DNA of 64,000 nt from Melaminivora suipulveris (GTDB lineage Bacteria > Pseudomonadota > Gammaproteobacteria > Burkholderiales > Burkholderiaceae_C), in NCBI RefSeq assembly GCF_003008575.1, contig NZ_CP027667.1, positions 934,501 to 998,500 on the forward strand. Reading direction: 5' to 3'. A model generated the notes under the pieces. The model had not been told where the DNA came from, made no database searches, and saw nothing but the letters and a program-made list of their open reading frames with translations. The position numbers and the translations under genes are program-made. Positions 36,890-44,801 of the stretch are shown one piece after another. Numbering within the stretch: the first letter of the stretch is position 1; every line of letters begins with the position of its first letter.

Positions 36890-37966
36890 ATGCTGATGAA
36901 CCGCATCCTCTCGGGCGACCGCCCCGGCAGCCGCGTGCTGGCGGTCCTGTTGCTGGCCATCTTTTTCGGGCTGGCACTGGCGCCTTTTCTGTTTCCGGGC
37001 ATCAAGGCGTTGAATGTGGCCGCCAAGGTGCTGGTGTTCGTGGTGCTGGTGGCGAGCTTCGATCTGCTGCTGGGCTACACCGGCATCGTCAGCTTTGCCC
37101 ACACCATGTTTTTCGGCATTGGCGCCTACGGCATCGCGATTGCCACCACGCGCTTAGGGCCCACCTGGGGCGCGCTGGCGGTGGGCACGCTGGGGGCGTT
37201 GCTGTTGTCGCTGCTGCTGTCCCTCGCCGTGGGGCTGTTTTCGCTGCGCGTGCGGGCGATCTTCTTCGCCATGATCACGCTGGCGGTGGCCGCCGCGTTC
37301 CAGACGCTGGCCTCGCAACTATCGGATTTCACCGGCGGGGAGGATGGGCTGACGTTTCGCATGCCGGCGCTGCTGTCGCCCAGCTTCGAGCCGTTCGAGG
37401 ACGACTTCCTGGGCGTGACCGTCGATGGCCGCCTGATCTCGTACTACCTGCTGTTCGCGGCCGCGACGCTGCTGGTGCTGGCGCTCTTGCGCATCGTCAA
37501 TTCACCCTTCGGCCGCGTGCTGCAGGCGATTCGCGAAAACGAATTCCGCGCCGAGGCCATCGGCTACCGCGTCGTCGTCTACCGCACGCTGTCCTCGGTG
37601 ATCTCTGCCCTGTTCGCCACGCTCGCCGGCTGCATGCTGGCCGTCTGGCTGCGCTACAACGGGCCGGACACCTCGCTGTCCTTCGAGATCATGATGGACG
37701 TGCTGCTCATCGTCGTCATCGGCGGCATGGGCACGATCTACGGCGCGGCCATCGGCGCGGTGCTGTTTTTGGTCGCGCAAAGCTATTTGCAGGATTTGCT
37801 GCGCATCGGCAGCGAAGCCACATCCGGCCTGCCCTGGCTGGCCGCGCTGCTGTCGCCAGACCGCTGGCTGTTGTGGCTGGGGCTGCTGTTCGTGTTGTCG
37901 GTTTATTACTTCCCCACCGGGGTGGTGGGAAGGCTGCGCGCCGCCAGGGCGCGCCCGCCGGCCTGA
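36890..37966 (+). CDS. livM: Branched-chain-type ABC transporter permease LivM-like
   Basis: 358 residues with about ten membrane helices and the LivM motifs 'LLLGYTGIVSFAHTMFFGIGAYG' and 'VLLIVVIGGMGTIYGAAIGAVLF'. It pairs with the LivH-like permease 13 bases upstream and ends the operon. Confidence 0.9.
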   Translation: MLMNRILSGDRPGSRVLAVLLLAIFFGLALAPFLFPGIKALNVAAKVLVFVVLVASFDLLLGYTGIVSFAHTMFFGIGAYGIAIATTRLGPTWGALAVGTLGALLLSLLLSLAVGLFSLRVRAIFFAMITLAVAAAFQTLASQLSDFTGGEDGLTFRMPALLSPSFEPFEDDFLGVTVDGRLISYYLLFAAATLLVLALLRIVNSPFGRVLQAIRENEFRAEAIGYRVVVYRTLSSVISALFATLAGCMLAVWLRYNGPDTSLSFEIMMDVLLIVVIGGMGTIYGAAIGAVLFLVAQSYLQDLLRIGSEATSGLPWLAALLSPDRWLLWLGLLFVLSVYYFPTGVVGRLRAARARPPA

Positions 37967-38018
37967 CTGCCGGTGCACTGTCCCGTCTGGCCCATTCAAC
38001 CCACCAGGAGACAAGCCC

Positions 38019-40151
38019 ATGAAGACCGCTCTGCATCCCTTTGCGCTGGCAGCCGTAGCCGCCGCCGTCCTCGCTGCCTGCGGCGGGAGCAGCAACGGCG
38101 TCGACGGCCCGGAGCCGAACGCCAGGCCAGCCTGGCTGGGCGACGTCAAGGCCACCAGCTACGACGGCGCGAGCGACGACCTGCTGACCGCCGGCCTGGG
38201 CAAATCCGGCCTGGAGGCTGCGGCAGCGCCGGCCTACGCCGATCCGCTGCACCCCACCGCGGCCGAGCTGCGCCGCACCGCCATCCACACCAACTACCGC
38301 GCGCTGCTGGACATGACCGCGGCCGGTGGCTACGGCAGCCTGTACGGCCCCAACGTCGATGCCCAGGGCCGGCCGACCACGGGCGAGGGCAAGGTGGCGG
38401 GCACCGAGTACATCGCGTTCGCCGATGACGGCAGCGGGCGCCAGAACGTCACGCTGATGGTCCAGGTGCCCGCCAGTTTCGATCCGCAAAAAGCCTGCAT
38501 CATCACCGCCACCTCATCGGGTTCACGCGGCATTTACGGCGGCATCAGCACGGGTGAATGGGGCCTCAAGCGCGGCTGCGCCGTGGCCTATACCGACAAG
38601 GGCACGGGCGGCGCGCCGCACGATTTGCAGGCCGACACCGTGCCCCTGATAGACGGCACGCGTGCTGCTGCCGCCGCCGCGGGCAAGAAGGCCGCGTTCA
38701 ACGCCGGCCTGTCGGCCGGTGAGCTTGCGGCCTTCAACGCGGCGACGCCCAACCGCTTTGCCTTCAAGCACGCGCACTCGCAGCAGAACCCGGAAAAGGA
38801 CTGGGGCCGCAACACGCTGCAGGCGGTGGAGTTCGCCTACTTCGTTCTGAACGAGCGCTTCGGCACGCAGCAGGGCAGCCAGCGCCTGAAGACGCTCACA
38901 CCGGCCAACACCATCACCATCGCCTCCAGCATCTCCAACGGCGGCGGCGCCGCAGTGGCCGCGGCCGAGCTGGACACACAGGGCCTGATCAGCGGAGTGG
39001 CGGTCTCCGAGCCGGCAGTCGAGCTGCCGGCCAATGCCGGCGTGACGGTGCAGCGCGGCGGCGCGCAGGTCGCCATCACCGGGCGCAATCTGGTGGATTT
39101 CACTACCTACGCCAACCTGTACCAGGCCTGCGCTTCGCTGGCGCCCTCGCAGGCCGCAGGCCCCTATGCCGGGGCATTTGCCGCCGGCTTCGCCTCGGCG
39201 GCGCTGCCCATCGCGCCCAACCGCTGCGCATCGCTCAAGGCCGCGGGCCTGCTGTCGGCCAGCACCACAGCCGCGCAGGCCGAGGAAGCACTGCAAAAAC
39301 TGCGCGACTATGGCTGGGAGGCGGAATCCAGCGCGCTGCATGCCTCGCACGCGGCCTTCGAGGTGGCGCCGGCGGTCTCGGTGACCTTTGCCAGCGCACT
39401 GGCGCGCGCCAGCGTGCGCGACAACCTGTGCGGCTTCAGCTACGCCGCCGCCACCCCAGCGGGCGCCGTCGCGCCCCTGGCGCCGGCGCTGCTGGCAACG
39501 ATGTTCGCCACTGGCAACGGCGTGCCGCCTGCAGGGGGCGTACAGCTCATCAACAACAACGGCAAGGCAGGGCCGGCGCGCGATTTCCTGTCGCTGTCAT
39601 CCAATGGCATGGCCGACTGGAACACCGAGGGCGCCCTGTGCCTGCGTAATCTGGTGACCGGCACCGACGCCAGCGCGCAGCGCCTGCAGGCCGGCATGCG
39701 CGAGACGCAGCGCAGCGGCAACCTGCACGGCAAGCCGACCATCATCGTGCACGGCCGCTCGGACGCGCTGCTGCCCGTCAACCACACGTCCCGGCCCTAT
39801 GCGGCGCTGAACAAGAAGGTCGAGGGCACGTCCAGCCGGCTGAGCTATGTCGAGGTGACCAACGCCCAGCACTTCGACGGTTTCATCGGCCTGCCGACCG
39901 TGCTGCCCGGCTACGACTCGCGCTTCGTGCCGCTGCACGTGTATCTGAACCGCGCGCTGGACGCCGTGTACGACAACCTGACCCAGGGCAAGCCGCTGCC
40001 CGCCAGCCAGGTGGTACGCACGGTGCCGCGCGGCGGCGCTCCGGGCAGTGCGCCCGCCATCACGGCGGCCAACGTACCGGCGCTGGCAGCCACCCCGGCG
40101 CCCGGCGATGCGATTGCCGTGACCGCCGGCGCCATCGTGGTGCCGGACTGA
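38019..40151 (+). CDS. 3-hydroxybutyrate oligomer hydrolase family lipoprotein
   Basis: 710 residues. The lipoprotein signal ends in L-A-A-C with Cys21. The sequence matches the D-(-)-3-hydroxybutyrate oligomer hydrolase family: 'LHPTAAELRRTAIHTNYRALLDMT..GGYG.LYGPN', 'YTDKGTG', 'NP..DWGR.TLQA.EFAF' and the serine-nucleophile region 'TIASSISNGGGAAVAAAE'. Such enzymes split short PHB oligomers to monomers. The lipid anchor suggests an extracytoplasmic role here. AGGAG lies nine bases before the ATG. It follows the Liv-type transporter by 52 bases. Confidence 0.85.
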   Translation: MKTALHPFALAAVAAAVLAACGGSSNGVDGPEPNARPAWLGDVKATSYDGASDDLLTAGLGKSGLEAAAAPAYADPLHPTAAELRRTAIHTNYRALLDMTAAGGYGSLYGPNVDAQGRPTTGEGKVAGTEYIAFADDGSGRQNVTLMVQVPASFDPQKACIITATSSGSRGIYGGISTGEWGLKRGCAVAYTDKGTGGAPHDLQADTVPLIDGTRAAAAAAGKKAAFNAGLSAGELAAFNAATPNRFAFKHAHSQQNPEKDWGRNTLQAVEFAYFVLNERFGTQQGSQRLKTLTPANTITIASSISNGGGAAVAAAELDTQGLISGVAVSEPAVELPANAGVTVQRGGAQVAITGRNLVDFTTYANLYQACASLAPSQAAGPYAGAFAAGFASAALPIAPNRCASLKAAGLLSASTTAAQAEEALQKLRDYGWEAESSALHASHAAFEVAPAVSVTFASALARASVRDNLCGFSYAAATPAGAVAPLAPALLATMFATGNGVPPAGGVQLINNNGKAGPARDFLSLSSNGMADWNTEGALCLRNLVTGTDASAQRLQAGMRETQRSGNLHGKPTIIVHGRSDALLPVNHTSRPYAALNKKVEGTSSRLSYVEVTNAQHFDGFIGLPTVLPGYDSRFVPLHVYLNRALDAVYDNLTQGKPLPASQVVRTVPRGGAPGSAPAITAANVPALAATPAPGDAIAVTAGAIVVPD

Positions 40152-40199
40152 AGCCGACGCCGCGCTGCTCTACACCGCTACCCGACGGGTTTGCGCCTC

Positions 40200-41357
40200 A
40201 TGACCCTCCTGCCGACCCTCCTCAATCGTCGCCAGAGTCTGGCGCTGCTCGCCACTCCGGCACTCCTGCCGCAGCGCGCCGCGGCAGCGCCAGGCCCAGC
40301 CCTGGTAATCGGCCAGGTGGCGCCGCTGTCGGGTGTGCTCGCCTCCACAGGACAGCAGATGGTGCTGGGCGGCAAGATCTGCTTTGACGCCGTCAATGCC
40401 GCCGGCGGCATTCACGGCGCCAGCATCCGCCATGAGGTCCGCGACGACGGCTACAAGGTCGAGGACACGGTGCGCCTGACGCGCGAACTGCTGGCGCGCC
40501 CCGAGCCGGTGGCCCTGTTCGGCTTTGCCGGCACGGCCAACATCGGCAAGCTGCTGCAGGATGGAGTGCTCGCCACGGGTGGCGCGCCGCTGATCGCGCC
40601 CTATACGGGCGGTGAGCCGCTGCGCACGCCGTTCAACCCCTGGATCTTCCACGTGCGCGCCGGCTACGCCGACGAGGCCGAGCACCTGGTGCAGCAGCTG
40701 TCGACCATCGGCGTGGAGCGCGTCGCGGTGATGTACCAGGACGACGGCTTCGGTCAGGCCGGATTGGTCGGCGTGCGGGAAGCGCTGGCGCGGCGGGGCC
40801 GCAAGCCCATTGCCGCGGCACCCTACGAGCGCAACACGGAGCAGGTCGAGTCCGCAGTGCAAGCCATCAAGGCAGCTGACGCGCAGGCAGTGATCATGGT
40901 CGCCATCAACCGCCCGGCGGCCGCCTTCATCAAGCGCTACCGCGAACTGGGAGGTGGCGCACAGCTCTACAACATCTCGGTGATCAACCCGGCGGAAATC
41001 GTGCGCCTGGCCGGATTGCAGAACGCCCGCGGCCTGGGCATCGCGCAGGTCGTGCCCTACCCCTACCGGCCGATGCTGCCGGTGGTGCGTGAATACCAGC
41101 GCCTGCTGAAAGCGCATGCGCCACAGGCCGAAGTCAACTACACCAGCTTCGAGCAGTTCCTGGGCGCCAAGGTACTGGTCGAAGGTCTGCGTCGCGCCGG
41201 CCCGCAACCCACACGGGCACGCGTGCTCAAGGCGCTGGAATCGCTGCAGGAATGGGATCTGGGCGGCATGACGGTGAGCTACTCGGACGCCAACCGCATC
41301 GGCTCGCGCATGGTCGAGATCACCATGATCGGCAGCAGCGGCCGGCTGGTGCGCTGA
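40200..41357 (+). CDS. Orphan periplasmic binding protein, branched-chain-type ABC
   Basis: 385 residues from ATG 40200 (a TTG at 40191 is the alternative). The signal peptide carries two arginines (N-R-R-Q-S-L-A-L-L) and could be Sec or Tat. The mature part is a type I periplasmic binding fold ('VIGQVAPLSGVLASTGQQMVLGGKICFDAVNAAGGI'). No ATPase or permease accompanies it, so it may share the livGFHM transporter upstream. The ligand is unknown. Confidence 0.82.
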   Translation: MTLLPTLLNRRQSLALLATPALLPQRAAAAPGPALVIGQVAPLSGVLASTGQQMVLGGKICFDAVNAAGGIHGASIRHEVRDDGYKVEDTVRLTRELLARPEPVALFGFAGTANIGKLLQDGVLATGGAPLIAPYTGGEPLRTPFNPWIFHVRAGYADEAEHLVQQLSTIGVERVAVMYQDDGFGQAGLVGVREALARRGRKPIAAAPYERNTEQVESAVQAIKAADAQAVIMVAINRPAAAFIKRYRELGGGAQLYNISVINPAEIVRLAGLQNARGLGIAQVVPYPYRPMLPVVREYQRLLKAHAPQAEVNYTSFEQFLGAKVLVEGLRRAGPQPTRARVLKALESLQEWDLGGMTVSYSDANRIGSRMVEITMIGSSGRLVR

Positions 41358-41389
41358 GACCCGCCCTTTCTCGTTCAGAACACCACCCC

Positions 41390-42259
41390 ATGACCGCGCC
41401 ACGCTCCCATTACGCCACCTGCGCCGGCTACGAAATCCATTACATGGAGTGGGGCGAGCCGCAGGCCCCCGTCGTGATCGCCTGGCATGGCCTGGCGCGC
41501 ACCGGGCGCGACATGGACGAGCTGGCGCGGCATCTGGCGCCGCGCTATCGCGTGATCTGCCCGGATACGCTGGGCCGGGGCCTGAGCCAGTGGTCGGCGC
41601 GGCCGGACCATGAGTACTGCCTGGCGTTTTACGCGCGCATCGCCGCCGAGCTGTTCGATCGGCTGGGCATCGAGCAGGCGCACTGGATCGGCACCTCCAT
41701 GGGTGGCGCCATCGGCATGGTGTGCGCCGCCGGCCTGGCGCAGCCGCGGCTGGCGCCGCGCATCCGCAGCCTGCTGCTCAACGACAACGCGCCCGAACTG
41801 GCCGAGGCGGCGCTTTCGCGCATCCGCGACTACGCCGGCCAGCCGCCGGCGTTTGCCACCATGGCCGAGCTGGAGGCATTCTTTCGGCAGATCTATGCGC
41901 CCTACGGCTGGCTGAGTGACGCGCAGTGGCGGCAGCTGACGGAAACCTCGGCGCGGCGCCTGCACAACGGACGTCTCACGCCGCACTACGACCCGGCCAT
42001 GGTGCGCCAGTTCACCGCGCACGAAAACGATTACCTGATCTGGCAGCACTACGACGCGCTGCAGCTGCCGGTGCTGCTGCTGCGCGGCGCGCAGTCGGAC
42101 CTGGTGCTGCCGGAAACCGTGGCCGAGATGCGCACGCGCGGCCCTGGCGCGCGCGGACTCTTGGAGGTGGTCGAAGTGCTCGGCTGCGGCCACGCGCCGG
42201 CGCTGAACGTGCCGCAGCACTACGCGCTGGTCGATCAATTCCTCGCCAGATGCTCCTGA
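41390..42259 (+). CDS. Alpha/beta hydrolase, serine type
   Basis: 289 residues from ATG 41390. Oxyanion motif 'WHGLARTGRDMD', nucleophile elbow 'GTSMGGAIGM', acid 'LRGAQSDLVLP' and a His in 'GCGHAPAL' form a complete Ser-Asp-His triad. The substrate is not known. It may belong with the hydroxybutyrate-type genes around it. Repeat copy 10 starts at its stop codon. Confidence 0.82.
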   Translation: MTAPRSHYATCAGYEIHYMEWGEPQAPVVIAWHGLARTGRDMDELARHLAPRYRVICPDTLGRGLSQWSARPDHEYCLAFYARIAAELFDRLGIEQAHWIGTSMGGAIGMVCAAGLAQPRLAPRIRSLLLNDNAPELAEAALSRIRDYAGQPPAFATMAELEAFFRQIYAPYGWLSDAQWRQLTETSARRLHNGRLTPHYDPAMVRQFTAHENDYLIWQHYDALQLPVLLLRGAQSDLVLPETVAEMRTRGPGARGLLEVVEVLGCGHAPALNVPQHYALVDQFLARCS

Positions 42260-42315
42260 AATAATAGCTACAAGCGATTGCAGGACGCCGACTGAAGCCC
42301 GATTTGGCTTGAAAA
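42257..42315 (+). repeat. Dispersed intergenic repeat, copy 10
   Basis: Plus-orientation copy beginning at the hydrolase TGA: AATAGC, ACAAGCGATTG and ACGCCGACTGA, then GGCTTGAAAA. It lacks most of the first hairpin arm. Confidence 0.7.
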
Positions 42316-42342
42316 CCGCCGTACCGGCGTCTGCGAGCCGGC

Positions 42343-43026
42343 TCAGCGCCGCGGCGCCGCCCGCTCCAGCAGCTGCTGCACGTAGGCCGCAAACAGCTCG
42401 GGCACCGACTGGCGGAACATGCGCACGCGCCCGGTGTGGCTGAGCACCAGCAGCCCCACGGCGTGGGCGAACAGTGCAGTCACCTCGCGCGTGGCCTGGC
42501 GCGCGCTCAGGCCCAGCGCCTGCAGGGCATCCTGCACGGGCGCCAGTGCATCGCGCAGCCGCACGTTGAGCGACTCGTTCAGCTCGGGTGTCAGGCCGCG
42601 CGGCTTCATGCCTTGGAACAGGTAAAAGCCCAGGTCCAGATCGCGCGGGTTGTCGGCGTAGAAATCAAAAAATGCCGTGGCTGCTGCGTCCAGGCGCTGC
42701 GCGTGATCGGCACCGGCGCCGGCCAGGGACTGCTGCACGGCGGCGTTCAGCCGCTCCAGCGATTCGGCCAGCAGCGCGCCGTACATCTCCTCCTTGCTGG
42801 CGAAGTAGCTGTAGATGGCCCCCGGCGTGTAGCCCGCGCGCTGGGCGATCTCGCGCATGCTGGCCCGGTCCATACCCAGCTCGAAGAACGCCGCGCGCGC
42901 CGCGTCCAGCACCAGCTCGCGGCGCACATCGGCCAGGGCGCGGCTGCGGCGCGTGCGCGTGTCGGGCTCAAACTCAGAGCGGGCGTGGGCCGCGCGGCGC
43001 GGCGGCGATGTCGAAGACGCTGGCAT
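42343..43026 (-). CDS. TetR-family repressor
   Basis: 227 residues from ATG 43026. The N-terminal helix-turn-helix (about 40-85: 'AARAAFFELGMDRASMREIAQRAGYTPGAIYSYFASKEEMY') is typical of TetR/AcrR; the C-terminus is a helical ligand domain. It is divergent from the HpaB/AbfD-type gene, and a perfect TTGAAC palindrome lies in the shared promoter. It most likely represses that gene and itself. The ligand is unknown. Confidence 0.87.
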   Translation of the reverse strand: MPASSTSPPRRAAHARSEFEPDTRTRRSRALADVRRELVLDAARAAFFELGMDRASMREIAQRAGYTPGAIYSYFASKEEMYGALLAESLERLNAAVQQSLAGAGADHAQRLDAAATAFFDFYADNPRDLDLGFYLFQGMKPRGLTPELNESLNVRLRDALAPVQDALQALGLSARQATREVTALFAHAVGLLVLSHTGRVRMFRQSVPELFAAYVQQLLERAAPRR

Positions 43027-43053
43027 GGCGCCAGTGTAGCGGCGCCCTGAACG

Positions 43054-43083
43054 TTGACAAATAAATTGAACGCTGTTCAAAAT
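43054..43083 (+). promoter_or_regulatory. Probable sigma70 promoter of the HpaB/AbfD-type gene
   Basis: TTGACA at 43054-43059 and a weak -10 CAAAAT at 43078-43083, 18 bases apart. The expected start is near 43090, which favours translation from the ATG at 43109. Confidence 0.5.
43066..43080. promoter_or_regulatory. Probable TetR operator
   Basis: TTGAACGCTGTTCAA, perfect 6-base arms with a 3-base centre, sits between the -35 and -10 of the promoter above. A related TGAACG half lies at 43048-43053. This is a typical place and shape for a TetR/AcrR site. Confidence 0.7.
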
Positions 43084-43108
43084 CATGTCCATCACTCAGG
43101 AGACCACG

Positions 43109-44731
43109 ATGGACCAGGCCACTTCGCCCAGCACCCCGACCCGCGCTTCGCTCATGACCGGCGCCGACTACCGCGAGTCGCTGCGGCGCCTGAAACCTCG
43201 CGTCTTCATCGACGGCCAGCAGGTGGACAGCGTGGCCGACGAGCCGCTGCTGGCGCCCGGCATCAATGCCCTGGCCTTCAGCTACGACTATGCGCACCGA
43301 CCGGAGCTGGCACCCATCGCCCTGGCCACGCAGGCCAGCCGCAACCGCGTCGTCAACCGCATGCTGCACGTCAACGACTCAGCTGGCGACCTGCTCAACA
43401 AGCTCGAAGCCGTGCGCGTGCTGTGCCAGGAGACCGGCTGCGCCCAGCGCTACCTGGCGCACGATGCGCTCAACGGCATCGCCCAGGCCGTGGCGCACAT
43501 CGACGACGCGCGCGGCAGCACCGAGCACCGCGCGCGCTTTGCCGAGTATCTGGCGCGCGTGCAGGACGAGGACTTGTCGCTGGGCATCGCCATGACCGAT
43601 GCCAAGGGCGACCGCAGCAAGAAACCGCACCAGCAGGCAAATCCCGACAGCTACGTGCACATCGTCGAGAGGAGCGCGCGCGGCATCGTCATCAGCGGCG
43701 CCAAGGCCATCGTCACCGCCGCGCCCTACATGCACGAGTTCCTGGTCATGCCCAGCCGCAACATGGGGCCGGAGGACGAGGCTTTTGCCGTCTGCTGCGC
43801 CGTGCCGGTGGATGCGCCCGGCATCACCATCGTCGCGCGTCCGGCGGGCCGGCCGGGCGAGAAGAATGAGCATGGCGACGCGCTGTTCTCGCGCAAGTAC
43901 GGTCAATCCACCGGCGTGGTGCTGTTCGACAAGGTCTTCGTGCCGTGGGATCGCGTTTTCTACGCCGGCGACTGGGAGCACAGCCACATCCTGACCTACA
44001 GCTACGCCACGCACCACCGCCACAGCTGCATCGCCGCGCGCGCGGGCTTTGGCGACCTGCTGATCGGCGCCGGCGCGCTGATGTGCGAGGCCAACGGGCT
44101 GGACCCGGACCGAAAAGCCGCCATGCGCGAGCCCATGGTCGAGCTGATCAAGATCGTCGAGGGTTTCTATGCCTGCGGCGTTGCCGCCAGCGTCTATGGC
44201 ACGCAAGACGCGCACAGCGGCTCGTTCATGCCCGAGCCGGTGTTCGCCAACATCGGCAAGCTGCTGCTGGCCACGCAGATCTACGACATGCATCGCCTGG
44301 CGCACGAGGTCTCGGGCGGGCTGATCGTCGCCCTGCCCGGCCCCGACGAAGACCACAACCCGGCCACCGCCGCGAGCCTGGCCGAAGTGCTGCGCGCCAA
44401 CCCGGCCGTGCCGTACGACAAGCGCATCGAAGTGGCGCGCTTCATGGAGGACTTGACGGCGTCGTACCAGGGCGGCTGGTACTCGCTCATCAGCCTGCAC
44501 GGCGGCGGCTCGCCGGCGGCGATGAAGCAGGAAATCTGGCGCAACTACCCCGTGGGCAACAAGGTCGAGCTGGTCGAGCGTCTGCTGGACCGGGGTGTGC
44601 TGCACGACGCCCAGCGATCCATCACGAAGAACCGGCAGCCGGGGCGCTGCTGCGACACGGGGTGCACGACGCCGGGGCAGCCGGTGATGGTGCCGCTGCC
44701 GCGCTCCACGCGGGCGCCGGTCGCTGACTGA
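43109..44731 (+). CDS. HpaB/4-hydroxybutyryl-CoA dehydratase family flavoprotein lacking Fe-S ligands
   Basis: 540 residues from ATG 43109, which has AGGAGA nine bases upstream; the ATG at 43085 would sit at or before the transcript start. The whole sequence aligns by eye with 4-hydroxybutyryl-CoA dehydratase ('TDPKGDR', 'GAK', 'FVPWDRVF', 'HR.S', 'HGGGSP'). Of the four cluster ligands, two remain (Cys111, His303), while Tyr115 and Ala310 replace the other two cysteines. It therefore probably acts as an FAD-dependent monooxygenase or dehydrogenase. The C-terminus has an unusual Cys-Cys-X3-Cys tail (CCDTGC). It is controlled by the divergent TetR gene. Confidence 0.75.
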   Translation: MDQATSPSTPTRASLMTGADYRESLRRLKPRVFIDGQQVDSVADEPLLAPGINALAFSYDYAHRPELAPIALATQASRNRVVNRMLHVNDSAGDLLNKLEAVRVLCQETGCAQRYLAHDALNGIAQAVAHIDDARGSTEHRARFAEYLARVQDEDLSLGIAMTDAKGDRSKKPHQQANPDSYVHIVERSARGIVISGAKAIVTAAPYMHEFLVMPSRNMGPEDEAFAVCCAVPVDAPGITIVARPAGRPGEKNEHGDALFSRKYGQSTGVVLFDKVFVPWDRVFYAGDWEHSHILTYSYATHHRHSCIAARAGFGDLLIGAGALMCEANGLDPDRKAAMREPMVELIKIVEGFYACGVAASVYGTQDAHSGSFMPEPVFANIGKLLLATQIYDMHRLAHEVSGGLIVALPGPDEDHNPATAASLAEVLRANPAVPYDKRIEVARFMEDLTASYQGGWYSLISLHGGGSPAAMKQEIWRNYPVGNKVELVERLLDRGVLHDAQRSITKNRQPGRCCDTGCTTPGQPVMVPLPRSTRAPVAD

Positions 44732-44801
44732 GGCGGCACCGGCAGCCAGCGTTGCCAGACCCTGGCCTACACTTGCGGGTTTCATCGCACGCACCCGCTC
44801 C

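Noticed and set aside
43109..44731. Annotation as 4-hydroxybutyryl-CoA dehydratase.
   Set aside because: Two of four [4Fe-4S] ligands are substituted, so the radical dehydration chemistry is unlikely.
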